Counted from the first letter of the stretch, positions 7,642 through 15,972 are shown. The stretch: DNA of 64,000 nucleotides from Streptomyces alanosinicus (GCF_014650595.1 NZ_BMVG01000032.1:18088-82087); one strand, 5' to 3'. Notes: a model not told the origin generated them from the letters alone. A program made the numbers and translations.

Positions 7642-8841
7642 GTGACCGAGAAGGCCGACCTCCAGTCTGTTCTCGACCGTGCCGCTGCCGGTGGGCGGAT
7701 CACCCCGGAAGAGGCCCTCGACCTCTACCGCGACGCCCCGTTGCACGCACTGGGCGCCGCCGCCGACGCCGTACGCCGCCGCAGGTACGCGGGTATCGAG
7801 CACATCGCGACGTACATCATCGAGCGCAACATCAACTACACCAACGTGTGCGTCACCGCGTGCAAGTTCTGCGCCTTCTACGCGGCCCCCAAGGACAAGG
7901 ACAAGGGCTGGACCCGTGACCTCGACGACATCCTGCGCCGCTGCGCGGAGACCGTCGAGCTGGGCGGCACCCAGATCATGTTCCAGGGCGGCCACCACCC
8001 GGACTACGGCGTCGAGTACTACGAGAAGCACTTCAAGGCGATCAAGGACGCGTTCCCGCAGCTGGTGATCCACTCCCTGGGCGCCTCCGAGGTCGAGCAC
8101 ATGGCCCGGATCTCCGGCGTGTCCGTCGAGGAGGCCATCACCCGGATCCACGAGGCGGGCCTCGACTCCTTCGCCGGCGCCGGCGCGGAGCTCCTCCCCG
8201 AGCGCCCCCGCAAGGCCATCGCGCCGCTGAAGGAGTCCGGCGAGCGCTGGCTGGAGATCATGGAGACCGCGCACAAGCTGGGCGTGGAGTCCACCTCCAC
8301 GATGCTGATGGGCACCGGCGAGACCAACGCCGAGCGCATCGAACACCTGCGGATGATCCGGGACGTCCAGGACCGCACGGGCGGCTTCCGCGCCTTCATC
8401 CCGTACACCTACCAGCCGGAGAACAACCACCTGAAGGGCCGCACCCAGGCCACGCTCTTCGAGTACCTGCGGATGATCGCGATCGCCCGCCTGTTCATGG
8501 ACAACATCCAGCACATCCAGGGTTCGTGGCTGACCACCGGCAAGGAGGTCGGCCAGCTGTCCCTGCACTACGGCGCGGACGACCTCGGCTCGATCATGCT
8601 GGAGGAGAACGTGGTCTCCTCGGCCGGTGCCAGGCACCGTTCCAACCGGCTGGAGATCATCGACCTGATCCGCAAGGCGGGCCGGGTCCCGGCCCAGCGC
8701 GCGACGACGTACGAGCACCTGCTGGTCCACGACGACCCGGCGAACGACCCCGTCGACGACCGCGTGGCCTCCCACATCTCCTCCACGGCCATCGAGGGCG
8801 GCACGGCCCACCCGGAGCTGAAGCTGCTCACCTCCAACTGA
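7642..8841 (+). CDS. mqnC: Cyclic dehypoxanthinylfutalosine synthase (399 aa)
   Basis: Radical SAM enzyme of the futalosine route to menaquinone. It cyclises dehypoxanthine futalosine into the spiro precursor of the naphthoquinone ring. The [4Fe-4S] motif CxxxCxxC is at C70, C74 and C77 (CVTACKFC) and is followed by the family pattern FYAAPKDK. GGTQIMFQGGHHPDYG matches the MqnC-type glycine-rich region. Length is normal for the family. The GTG start has GAAAGGGA upstream. The next gene begins seven bases after the stop. Other menaquinone genes lie at 10.2, 11.9 and 47.5 kb. Confidence 0.95.
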   Translation: MTEKADLQSVLDRAAAGGRITPEEALDLYRDAPLHALGAAADAVRRRRYAGIEHIATYIIERNINYTNVCVTACKFCAFYAAPKDKDKGWTRDLDDILRRCAETVELGGTQIMFQGGHHPDYGVEYYEKHFKAIKDAFPQLVIHSLGASEVEHMARISGVSVEEAITRIHEAGLDSFAGAGAELLPERPRKAIAPLKESGERWLEIMETAHKLGVESTSTMLMGTGETNAERIEHLRMIRDVQDRTGGFRAFIPYTYQPENNHLKGRTQATLFEYLRMIAIARLFMDNIQHIQGSWLTTGKEVGQLSLHYGADDLGSIMLEENVVSSAGARHRSNRLEIIDLIRKAGRVPAQRATTYEHLLVHDDPANDPVDDRVASHISSTAIEGGTAHPELKLLTSN

Positions 8842-8848
8842 CCCCGCC

Positions 8849-9454
8849 GTGCTGACGATCCACGCGGACTCCCGGGAACACGCCCTCGTCGTCCAGGGCG
8901 AGCGGATCGCGGCCACCGGGTCCCTGGCGGAACTGGTCGTCGCGTACCCGCGGGCGCGCCTGCGCACCTGGCCCGGCGTCCTCACCCCCGGCTTGGTCAA
9001 CCCGCACGGCACGGAACTGCTGGAGCAGGCCTATCACCCGGATCCCCGGGAGGCCGACACACTGGGCAGTGAGCCGCTGACCGGCGACGCGCTGATCGCA
9101 CTGGCCCTGGACGACGGCCGCTGGGGCGCGAGCGCCCGGCGCGGAGTGCAGCGGATGCTGGCGCACGGCACGGTCGCCGCGGCCTGCGCGACGCTCGGCA
9201 ACCGCGCGGTCCGTGACGCCGTACGGCGCACCGGTCTCGCGATCGTGGCCCGCGAGGGCCACCCCGGCGGTGTCCCCTGCCTCGACCCGCTCGCCTCCGG
9301 CGTTCCGCCGGTGTTCGCATCCCCGCGCGCACCCGGCTCCGAGGCCTGTTTCACGGTCTTCGACGTCCGCGACGAGAGCGAACTGGCCGAGCGGGGAGCG
9401 GGCACCTGCGTGGCTACGGTGGTGGCGGGCCGCCTGGTGTTCCGCCGCCGCTGA
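8849..9454 (+). CDS. Truncated amidohydrolase-like protein next to mqnC (201 aa)
   Basis: The protein resembles the beginning and end of imidazolonepropionase/aminofutalosine-deaminase-type amidohydrolases: a short N-terminal beta domain (GERIAATGSLAELV), the strand-loop GVLTPGLVNPHGTELL where true enzymes carry the metal-binding HxH, and a C-terminal strand (VATVVAGRLVFRRR). Only one histidine remains in the HxH position and the later metal ligands and most of the barrel are absent (about 200 residues against about 400). It probably lacks metal-dependent activity. Position immediately after mqnC suggests a link to futalosine metabolism, which is inference. It starts with GTG. Confidence 0.7.
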   Translation: MLTIHADSREHALVVQGERIAATGSLAELVVAYPRARLRTWPGVLTPGLVNPHGTELLEQAYHPDPREADTLGSEPLTGDALIALALDDGRWGASARRGVQRMLAHGTVAAACATLGNRAVRDAVRRTGLAIVAREGHPGGVPCLDPLASGVPPVFASPRAPGSEACFTVFDVRDESELAERGAGTCVATVVAGRLVFRRR

Positions 9455-9597
9455 CTCCCCGGGCGAACTGCCGCGCCCTCACCCGGCGAGCGCCCTGCCA
9501 ACGCCCCGTCCGCCTGCTCCACCCCGCCCGTCATCGAAAGTCGCGCCGCACGGCACGGTCGCCGCAGCAAACATGGCAAGGGCTCGTCGACGGGCCC

Positions 9598-9870
9598 GTG
9601 TTCGTTGACACCACCGGACGCCGTTCGAAGGTGCTGCGCCGCGTCGGTCTGCTCGTCGGCGCCGTCTGCCTCACCTACGCCGGCGTGCTCGCCGCCGCCT
9701 TCATGGGCTGGGGCACCTCCCTGGGCCCGTCCTCCCTGCTTCCCTCCGACAGCGCCGACGGCGGCCACGGCCCCGGCGGCACCCGCCCTCAGGGCGGCAT
9801 CGGCCGCCGGCCGGACCTGCCCCACGGCACCCCGTCACCACGGCGCTCGGCCACCACTCCCGCCCCCTGA
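9598..9870 (+). CDS. Small membrane protein, possibly remnant (90 aa)
   Basis: Begins with GTG and shows a basic N-terminus (TTGRRSKVLRRVG), one transmembrane helix (LLVGAVCLTYAGVLAAAFMGWG) and a Pro/Gly/Ser-rich tail. I have the impression that similar short proteins accompany polysaccharide deacetylase/glycosyltransferase genes in streptomycetes. The sequence directly after it looks like the beginning of such a partner that has been lost. No clear ribosome site is seen. It may be a surviving small gene or the remains of a deleted operon. Confidence 0.45.
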   Translation: MFVDTTGRRSKVLRRVGLLVGAVCLTYAGVLAAAFMGWGTSLGPSSLLPSDSADGGHGPGGTRPQGGIGRRPDLPHGTPSPRRSATTPAP

Positions 9871-10110
9871 CCACTCCGACGCCCCCGCGCGGCCGCAGAC
9901 GTGCCCCCACCCGCATCGAACGCGCCGCAGGCCGGGCCGCGGCCCTCCAGCGGCCCCGTGTCCTCCTCGCCCTCCTGCTTCTGCTGCTCCTGCTGCCCCT
10001 GACCTGCGTGATGCTGCTCGCCGGCTGTCTGCGCGCCGAGGTCGGCGTCGACCAGCGCGTACGGACCGGCGCCACCTCCAGCGAGGTCTCCGACGAGATC
10101 CTGAACGGCG
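9870..10110 (+). pseudogene. Remnant of a membrane/exported protein gene
   Basis: In the frame that follows the preceding stop there is convincing coding sequence without a start codon: a basic stretch (RGRRRAPTRIERAAG), a long leucine helix (VLLALLLLLLLLPLTCVMLLAG) and the phrase VGVDQRVRTGATSSEVSDEILNGG. I recall similar N-termini on Streptomyces polysaccharide deacetylase-type proteins. After NGG the frame runs into unrelated sequence upstream of the methyltransferase gene. This looks like the 5' end of a gene whose body was deleted. It may originally have overlapped or followed the 90-aa gene. Confidence 0.4.
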
Positions 10111-10191
10111 GTCGTGCGGCTGGGTGGAGGACGTCGCGGCACACAGGAAGCCGAGGCTCCTGCCGTGAGACCGTGCTGCAAGAATGGGCGG

Positions 10192-10887
10192 GTGACCCGC
10201 GCTTCCCTGAACAAGCAGCCGCACGAAGTCGCCTCGATGTTCGACGACGTGGCGGAACGGTACGACCTGACGAACGACGTCCTGTCGCTCGGCCAGGACC
10301 GGCGCTGGCGCAAGGAGGTGGCGAAGGCGGTCGACGCGCGCCCCGCGCAGAAGATCCTCGACCTGGCCGCCGGTACGGCGACCTCCTCGCTGCCCTTCGC
10401 GCGCACGGGCGCGTACGTCGTCCCCTGCGACTTCTCGGTCGGGATGCTCCAGGTCGGCAAGAAGAAGCACGCCTGGCTGCCGTTGACGGCCGGGGACGCG
10501 ACGAAGCTGCCGTTCAAGGACGACACCTTCGACGCCGTGACGATCTCCTTCGGGCTGCGCAACGTCCAGGACATCGACACGGCCCTGCGGGAGATGTACC
10601 GGGTGACCCGCCCCGGCGGCCGTGTGGTGATCTGCGAGTTCTCGACCCCGACCTGGGCGCCGTTCCGTACGGTCTACACCGAGTACCTGATGCGGGCGCT
10701 GCCCCCGGTCGCCCGCGCGGTGTCCTCGAACCCGGACGCCTACGTCTATCTCGCCGAGTCCATCCGCGCCTGGCCCGACCAGCCCGCTCTCGCTCAGCGG
10801 CTGCGCAAGGCGGGCTGGTCGAAGGTGGCCTGGCGCAATCTCACCGGCGGCGTGGTCGCCCTGCACCGGGGTTTCAAGGAGAGCTGA
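10192..10887 (+). CDS. menG: Demethylmenaquinone methyltransferase (231 aa)
   Basis: UbiE/MenG-type SAM-dependent methyltransferase that adds the C-methyl group in the last step of menaquinone synthesis. The family opening FDDVAERYDLTNDVLSLGQDRRWR, the SAM-binding motif ILDLAAGTA (residues 55-63) and the later blocks GLRNVQDIDTALREMYRVTRPGGR and GGVVALHRGF are all present. The start was set at the GTG at 10192, where homology begins, although earlier in-frame codons exist. It lies convergent to the PASTA gene. The same protein is often labelled ubiE. Confidence 0.93.
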   Translation: MTRASLNKQPHEVASMFDDVAERYDLTNDVLSLGQDRRWRKEVAKAVDARPAQKILDLAAGTATSSLPFARTGAYVVPCDFSVGMLQVGKKKHAWLPLTAGDATKLPFKDDTFDAVTISFGLRNVQDIDTALREMYRVTRPGGRVVICEFSTPTWAPFRTVYTEYLMRALPPVARAVSSNPDAYVYLAESIRAWPDQPALAQRLRKAGWSKVAWRNLTGGVVALHRGFKES

Positions 10888-10900
10888 GCCCTTACCGGGC

Positions 10901-11245
10901 CTAGCGGTTGATCATCTCGAAGGCGTCCCCCGGCTCTCCGAGTTCGCGTTGCAGCCCGCCCGTCGGCGGCCGCGGGATGCGTGGCTCACGGACGCCTCCG
11001 CCGCCCTCTCCCTCGCCGAAGTCGAACCACACGTACACCATCGACTCCCGTGGCACCTCGGCGCCGGGCTGCGGGTACTGGCGTACGACGTAGTCGACGA
11101 CCGCGAGGTGGAAGTCCGGGCGGTCGGGCGCGTTGAGGAACAGCCCCTGTGACCGGGCCGTTTCGCGCGCGTCCACGGCCATCAGCCCTACCAGCCGCGG
11201 CACGCGCACTTCGGGTGTTTTGGGTGTTATGCGCACAGATGTCAC
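10901..11245 (-). CDS. PASTA-domain protein (114 aa)
   Basis: Small protein containing one PASTA domain at about residues 14-75 (VRVPRLVGLMAVDARETARSQGL...YVVRQYPQPGAEVPRESMVYVWFD). This fold binds peptidoglycan fragments or beta-lactams in Stk/Pbp proteins. No signal peptide or membrane helix is seen, so its location is unclear. The tail is Gly/Pro-rich. Two GTG starts are possible: 11245, or 11236 with a GGGGG run eight bases upstream. The second fits ribosome spacing better and would give 111 residues. Confidence 0.75.
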   Translation of the reverse strand: MTSVRITPKTPEVRVPRLVGLMAVDARETARSQGLFLNAPDRPDFHLAVVDYVVRQYPQPGAEVPRESMVYVWFDFGEGEGGGGVREPRIPRPPTGGLQRELGEPGDAFEMINR

Positions 11246-11318
11246 CCCCAGCGGTACTGGAAGGGTAACTCCCTCGCGTGCCCGTCGGAAGGCGCTGGTG
11301 TCTTTCTGTGACAGACGA

Positions 11319-11837
11319 CTACTGTCCGTTACTGAGGGTGAGTCGAAAACTGAGGGTCGGCTCGTCCAGCGTCGGATGCGGATAGCTCTCCGCGGGCTCC
11401 ATGCCGAGCCGCCGGGTCACCGCGATCGATCGCTCGTTGCCCGGCCGGACCACCGCCACCACCTGTCGCACCCCGGCCGCCCGCACCCGCTGGAGCGTCT
11501 CGCGCGCGGCCGCGGTGACATAGCCCTGGCCCCAGTGCGCCCGACCGAGCCGCCAGCCGATCTCTGTCTCGCCGACCGGACCCCAGCCGGGCCGCCAGGG
11601 CTGAGCCCCGGTGAAACCGATCACCTCGCCGGACTCGTCCAGCATGGTCCACAGACAGAAGCCGAGCTCCGCGTCGTGCCGCCGCTGCCGCGCGGTGAGT
11701 TCCTCGTAGACCGACAGGGCGGCCGGCCTGCCGCCGTAGAACTCCATGACCTCGGGGTCGTCGAAGACCCGGTGCCAGGCGATCGCGTCCTCATGGGTGG
11801 GGACGCGCAGCCGTACCGAGGGGAGGGGTCGGTTCAC
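11319..11837 (-). CDS. GNAT acetyltransferase, RimJ/RimL type (172 aa)
   Basis: Predicted acetyl-CoA-dependent N-acetyltransferase. The core shows the usual order: a substrate-side helix (EDAIAWHRVFDDPEVMEFYGG), the strand FCLWTMLDESGEVIGFTG, the acetyl-CoA motif EIGWRLGRAHWGQGYVTAAARETLQ and the NERSIAVTRRLGME block typical of RimJ/RimL proteins. The GTG at 11837 was chosen because homology starts there and AAGGG lies upstream. Substrate is unknown and could be a ribosomal protein, antibiotic or small molecule. Confidence 0.87.
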   Translation of the reverse strand: MNRPLPSVRLRVPTHEDAIAWHRVFDDPEVMEFYGGRPAALSVYEELTARQRRHDAELGFCLWTMLDESGEVIGFTGAQPWRPGWGPVGETEIGWRLGRAHWGQGYVTAAARETLQRVRAAGVRQVVAVVRPGNERSIAVTRRLGMEPAESYPHPTLDEPTLSFRLTLSNGQ

Positions 11838-11934
11838 AGGGCAGCCCTTCAGCCGGGTGATCAATTCTGCTGAATAGACTGCCCATGTCCAGTGCCGGTC
11901 GGCACGCAGATTTCGAACTTGGGGAGATCCCGCC

Positions 11935-13227
11935 GTGACCGTCGTGAAGGAGCCCCTCTCCGAGAACACCGCCGACGTGATCGTCGTCGGCGCGGGGCCG
12001 GCCGGCTCCACGACCGCCTACCACCTCGCAAAGGCCGGTCTCGACGTCCTGCTTCTGGAGAAGACCGAGTTCCCGCGCGAGAAGGTCTGCGGTGACGGCC
12101 TCACCCCGCGCGCGGTGAAGCAGCTCGTGGCCATGGGCATCGACATCTCCGAAGAGGCCGGCTGGCTGCGCAACAAGGGCCTGCGCATCATCGGCGGCGG
12201 CTCCCGCCTCCAGCTGGACTGGCCGGATCTCGCCGCCTACCCGAACTACGGCCTCGTCCGCAAGCGCGACGACTTCGACGAGCAGCTCGCCCGCAACGCC
12301 CAGAAGGCCGGCGCCCGCCTCTATGAGCGCTGCAATGTCTCCGGGCCCGTCATCGACGACCGCACCGGTCGCATCACCGGCGTCACCGCCAAGCTCGGCG
12401 AGGAGAAGCGCGAGGTCACCTTCCGCGCGCCGCTCGTCGTCGCCGCCGACGGCAACTCCACCCGCCTGTCCCTCGCGATGGGCCTGCACCGCCGCGAGGA
12501 CCGCCCGATGGGCGTCGCGGTGCGCACGTACTTCACCTCGCCCCGCCATGACGACGACTACCTGGAGTCCTGGCTGGAACTGTGGGACCGGCGCGGCGCC
12601 CAGGACCGTCTGCTGCCCGGCTACGGCTGGATCTTCGGCATGGGCGACGGCACGAGCAATGTCGGCCTGGGCGTGCTGAACACCTCCGAGTCCTTCAAAG
12701 AACTGGACTGGCGGGAGGTGCTGAAGGCCTGGTGCGCCTCCATGCCCGAGGACTGGGGCTACACCCCCGAGAACATGACCGGTCCGATCCGCGGCGCCGC
12801 CCTGCCCATGGCCTTCAACCGCCAGCCGCACTACACGCGCGGACTGCTGCTCGTCGGCGACGCCGGCGGCCTGGTGAACCCCTTCAACGGCGAGGGCATC
12901 GCCTACGCCATGGAGTCCGGCCAGATCGCCGCCGACGTCATCGTCCAGGCCCACGCGCGGGCCACGCCCGCCCAGCGTGAGATCGCCCTGCAACGCTACC
13001 CGCGCGTCCTGAAGGACACCTACGGCGGCTACTACACCCTCGGCCGCGCCTTCGTGAAGCTCATCGGCAACCCGAAGGTCATGCAGATCGCCGCCCAGCG
13101 CGGCCTCACCCACCCGCTGCTGATGAAGTTCACCCTCAAGCTCCTCGCGAACCTCACCGACCCCACGGGCGGCGACGCGATGGACCGCATCATCAACGGC
13201 CTGAGCAAGGTGGCCCCGAAGGCGTGA
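11935..13227 (+). CDS. Geranylgeranyl reductase-family flavoprotein, MenJ-like (430 aa)
   Basis: FAD-dependent reductase of isoprenoid chains. The dinucleotide motif VGAGPAGSTTAYHLAKAG (residues about 18-35), the EKTEFPREKVCGDGLTPRAV block of this family and the second FAD motif GLLLVGDAGGLVNPFNGEGIAYAMESG are all present. The mycobacterial relative MenJ saturates one isoprene unit of menaquinone, and streptomycete menaquinones are also partly hydrogenated. With mqnC and the methyltransferase close by, that role is likely. A plant-type chlorophyll substrate is excluded by context. Confidence 0.88.
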   Translation: MTVVKEPLSENTADVIVVGAGPAGSTTAYHLAKAGLDVLLLEKTEFPREKVCGDGLTPRAVKQLVAMGIDISEEAGWLRNKGLRIIGGGSRLQLDWPDLAAYPNYGLVRKRDDFDEQLARNAQKAGARLYERCNVSGPVIDDRTGRITGVTAKLGEEKREVTFRAPLVVAADGNSTRLSLAMGLHRREDRPMGVAVRTYFTSPRHDDDYLESWLELWDRRGAQDRLLPGYGWIFGMGDGTSNVGLGVLNTSESFKELDWREVLKAWCASMPEDWGYTPENMTGPIRGAALPMAFNRQPHYTRGLLLVGDAGGLVNPFNGEGIAYAMESGQIAADVIVQAHARATPAQREIALQRYPRVLKDTYGGYYTLGRAFVKLIGNPKVMQIAAQRGLTHPLLMKFTLKLLANLTDPTGGDAMDRIINGLSKVAPKA

Positions 13228-13229
13228 GC

Positions 13230-13262
13230 CCCTTCCAGGCCCCTTCCAGGCCCCTTCCAGGC
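13230..13262. repeat. 11-bp tandem repeat, three copies
   Basis: The unit CCTTCCAGGCC occurs three times in a row immediately after the stop of the MenJ-like gene, with a degenerate fourth start, and fills the gap to the convergent deformylase gene. Confidence 0.85.
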
Positions 13263-13267
13263 CTCTT

Positions 13268-13894
13268 CTAGCCCTGGCTCGGCTCCTCGGCCCTGGCGGC
13301 CCGGCGGGCGAACACCTCGTCCTGCCGGGCCGCCATCTGCCGCAGCGCGTCCTTTTTCTCCCGCTTGGAGAGCCGATCCAGGTAGATGTGCCCATTGGTG
13401 TGATCGGTCTCGTGCGCGAGGCAGCGCGCGAAGTACCCCGTGCCCTCGATGACGACCGGCCGGCCGTCCCTGTCCTGCCCGCGCACGACGGCCCGGTCCG
13501 GCCGCGGTACGGCCATGACGGCACCCGGCACCGACAGACAGCCCTCGCCCTCGTCCAGCAACCGCCGCCCGCGTGCGGGCGTTTCGAGTACCGGATTGGC
13601 AATGTGTCCGACATGTCGGACACCCTCGTCATCGGGGCAGTCATACACGAACAGTCGCAGATCGACCCCGACCTGATTCGCCGCCAGTCCCGCCCCTTCG
13701 GCGACATACAGCGTGCGGAACATGTCGTCGATGAGCGCGGCGAGGTCGGGTCCGAACTCCGTGACGTCCCGGCACGGCCTGTGCAGGACCTCCTCGCCGA
13801 CCTGGGTGACGCGGCGCACCGCACCACGTCGGGCCTCGGGGGCGTGGCGGGGGTAGTGGTCGGCGGGCTTTCCCTGCACGAACACGCGTGGCAT
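13268..13894 (-). CDS. def: Peptide deformylase (208 aa)
   Basis: Metal-dependent hydrolase that removes the formyl group from nascent proteins. All three family motifs are visible: GAGLAANQVG (about 67-76), EGCLSVPG with the metal-binding C119, and HETDH (H161, E162, H165). The ATG at 13894 has AAGGAG eight bases upstream, which decides it over a longer GTG start at 13969. Streptomycetes carry several deformylase copies. This one has an extended N-terminus (VFVQGKPADHYPRHAPEARRG) and the residue order of class I/III enzymes. It may be an accessory copy. Confidence 0.93.
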   Translation of the reverse strand: MPRVFVQGKPADHYPRHAPEARRGAVRRVTQVGEEVLHRPCRDVTEFGPDLAALIDDMFRTLYVAEGAGLAANQVGVDLRLFVYDCPDDEGVRHVGHIANPVLETPARGRRLLDEGEGCLSVPGAVMAVPRPDRAVVRGQDRDGRPVVIEGTGYFARCLAHETDHTNGHIYLDRLSKREKKDALRQMAARQDEVFARRAARAEEPSQG

Positions 13895-13985
13895 CGCGCG
13901 GTCTCCTTCGCTCGTGGACGGACCGCCGAGCGGCGGCCCGTGCAGATCCTGCCAGGGGGAGAGCGCCACGGTGTGCGGGGGACGA

Positions 13986-14024
13986 CGTAAGGGCCGCTGC
14001 CCCCGAGCGGCTGCGGCCCTTACG
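13986..14024 (-). terminator. Hairpin terminator after the NlpC/P60 gene
   Basis: A perfect 12-bp inverted repeat (CGTAAGGGCCGC and its complement) with a 15-base loop sits about 25 bases past the stop of the minus-strand NlpC/P60 gene. There is no T-run, as is usual in this GC range. Confidence 0.7.
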
Positions 14025-14048
14025 CGCGTTGTACGGCGTGCGGAGTGC

Positions 14049-14861
14049 TCAGAGCACTCGCACGGCGCCGGTCGGCGGGTCGTACGACAGCGGCTTCTCG
14101 ACGATGCCGGTCGACGGGTTCTGCGCGCCGACGAACATACCGTCGCCGACGTACACCGCCACGTGATACGCGCTGCCCGCGCTGCCCCAGTAGAGGACGT
14201 CGCCCGGCTGCAGGTTGCTCAGCGAGACCTGCGTGCCGGCGGTCGACTGGTCCTGGGAGACGCGCGGCAGGCTGACGCCGATCTGCTTGAAGGCGGACTG
14301 CACCAGGCCGGAGCAGTCGTAGGCGCTCGGGCCGGAGGCGCCCAGGACGTAGGACTTGCCGATCTGCGCCTTCACGAAGGAGATGACGGACGCGACCGAA
14401 CCGGTCGCCGTGGACGTGCTCGTGGAGGTGCTGCCGGAGTCCGACGAGGTGGAGAGGGTCGTGCGCGCCGTGCTGCGCGAGGCGCGGGCGGCGGCCGCCT
14501 TGCGGGCGGCCTCCTCGGCCTTCTTCTTGGCCTCGGCGGCCTTCTGCTTGGCGTCCGCGAGGTCCGCCTTGGCCTGCTTCGCGGCGTTTGCGGCGGCCGT
14601 GTCGCGCTCGGCCTGCAGCTGGTAGTTCGCGGCGGCCTGCTGCGTGGCGTCCGCGGACTGGGCGGCCTGAGCGGCCAGGTCGGCCGTGAGGGTGGGCAGT
14701 TCGAGGGTCTGCGTCACCGGCTCGGCCGCGTTCGCCGAGCCGGACGCCCCGGCGACTGCCAGGGTGCTGAGGACGCCACCGGCAACTCCGGCCCGCATCG
14801 CGAGGGTCGACGCGCTGCGGCGGGGCTTCCGGTGGCTGCGTATGTGAGCGGTGTGGGACAT
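14049..14861 (-). CDS. Secreted NlpC/P60 endopeptidase (270 aa)
   Basis: Cell-wall hydrolase that cuts peptide stems of peptidoglycan outside the membrane. The order is a twin-Arg-like basic leader (RSHRKPRRSAST), a hydrophobic segment and an ANA-AE cleavage site near residue 46. A long Ala/Lys/Glu coiled coil follows (about 80-130), then a Ser/Thr linker and the NlpC/P60 domain (about 155-270). The catalytic cysteine is C183 in YDCSGLVQS and the histidine is H233 in YHVAVYVG. The ATG at 14861 fits the signal peptide, but no ribosome site is well spaced: AAGGAG lies 17 bases upstream, inside a possible longer form starting at 14891. The riboswitch seen at 46.7 kb is not present here. Confidence 0.88.
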   Translation of the reverse strand: MSHTAHIRSHRKPRRSASTLAMRAGVAGGVLSTLAVAGASGSANAAEPVTQTLELPTLTADLAAQAAQSADATQQAAANYQLQAERDTAAANAAKQAKADLADAKQKAAEAKKKAEEAARKAAAARASRSTARTTLSTSSDSGSTSTSTSTATGSVASVISFVKAQIGKSYVLGASGPSAYDCSGLVQSAFKQIGVSLPRVSQDQSTAGTQVSLSNLQPGDVLYWGSAGSAYHVAVYVGDGMFVGAQNPSTGIVEKPLSYDPPTGAVRVL

Positions 14862-15612
14862 GGGAATAACCGGTACCAGGGGCTCCTTCATATCTACAAG
14901 AAACGTGTGCTGCGCCACAGTTGCTCAATCGAGACCATGAATCCCGGGTGTGTCGCTCTTTATTGACGCCGTAACGGACATAGCGGACGTCGATGATCAA
15001 GCCGCTGATCACGCCCTTTGATCATTACGCCCGAATTGCCCCCCGCCTACCACTGGTTGAGATGGTTGGCCAAGCCCGGTTCTCAGAGATCTCTCATCGA
15101 TGTGGCGGAGGTCACGGAACGGTCACCGGAATCATCGCGTCCCGCGTGCGCGGAGCTCGTGAACGCGTGCACGCGTCCGCATCACGTCCACACCGCACCG
15201 CGCACCTCCCCCTGATGTGTGAACGGGGCTCTCTATCAGGCAGCAGTGTTCAGCACCAATTTGCATGCAGTGGAAGTCTCTTGATATTGAGACGCCCCCC
15301 GTGGCCTGCGGTGACGAGTGAGAATGTCACTTCTGGTGATCAACTGAACGCTTCGCGTATGAAGATCACCCATCATCCGACTTCATGATCCTTCGTCAGG
15401 TGGTGGAGATCACAAAGCTTGTGGAATACGCCGTGTCGCAGATCACAGAGCGGCGGGCATAAGATGCGTGGCAACTGGGCTTGTGACCTGCTTCACATGT
15501 TCTCGATCTTCGCCGGGACGAGCGGGGCTCGTGGAACCGGTGAGGCGGATGTGAGCCCGGTGCACCAGTGCAACCGCCAGCAGTCAGCGCCGACTGAGAG
15601 GAGCGAGGAGCG
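14862..15612. other. 750-bp divergent intergenic region before nuoA
   Basis: No gene is visible in this divergent region. It holds three TGATCA palindromes spaced 12-13 bp (14994, 15006, 15019), a fourth TGATCA near 15337, an inverted repeat GTGAC-N10-GTCAC near 15311-15330, a TCTC-N8-GAGA element near 15277-15292, a possible -10 (TAAGAT, 15460-15465) and the Rex operator described separately. It must contain the promoters of both the NlpC/P60 gene and the nuo operon. Confidence 0.6.
15482..15497. promoter_or_regulatory. Rex operator (ROP) before nuoA
   Basis: TGTGACCTGCTTCACA matches the Streptomyces Rex operator consensus TGTGAAC-N3-TTCACA at all fixed positions except one (C for A at position 6). 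Rex represses respiratory genes when NADH/NAD+ is low, and nuoA-N is an established Rex target in S. coelicolor. The site lies about 17 bases after a TAAGAT -10-like hexamer and 115 bases before nuoA. Confidence 0.85.
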
Positions 15613-15972
15613 GTGAACGCCTATGCGCCCATCCTCGTACTGGGAGCCCTCGGGGCAGGCTTTGCGATCTTCTCCGTGGTCATGGCCACGCTGATCGGTC
15701 CGAAGCGCTACAACCGCGCCAAGCTCGAGGCCTACGAGTGCGGCATCGAGCCGACCCCCACGCCGGCCGGCGGCGGGCGCTTCCCCATCAAGTACTACCT
15801 GACGGCGATGCTCTTCATCGTCTTCGACATCGAGATCGTCTTCCTCTACCCCTGGGCCGTCACCTTTGACGCCCTGGGGATCTTCGGGCTCGTGGAGATG
15901 CTGCTCTTCGTGCTCACCGTCTTCGTGGCGTACGCGTACGTATGGCGGCGCGGCGGCCTGGAATGGGACTGA
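15613..15972 (+). CDS. nuoA: NADH-quinone oxidoreductase subunit A (119 aa)
   Basis: Small membrane subunit of Complex I with three helices. The loop between the first and second carries the family block KLEAYECGIEPTPTP (with the conserved cysteine) and KYYLTAMLFIVFDIEIVFLYPWA. The GTG start is preceded by GAGGAGCG. It is the first gene of a 14-gene operon in the canonical order A to N, with gaps of a few bases or overlaps throughout. Confidence 0.96.
   Translation: MNAYAPILVLGALGAGFAIFSVVMATLIGPKRYNRAKLEAYECGIEPTPTPAGGGRFPIKYYLTAMLFIVFDIEIVFLYPWAVTFDALGIFGLVEMLLFVLTVFVAYAYVWRRGGLEWD

Noticed and set aside
10008..10904. Open frame overlapping the menaquinone methyltransferase
   Set aside because: Only its first 35 codons look coding (the remnant described). 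The rest is the out-of-frame shadow of the methyltransferase gene.
14862..15612. Cyclic di-AMP riboswitch before the NlpC/P60 gene
   Set aside because: None of the conserved ydaO blocks seen at 46.7 kb occur on the minus strand here.
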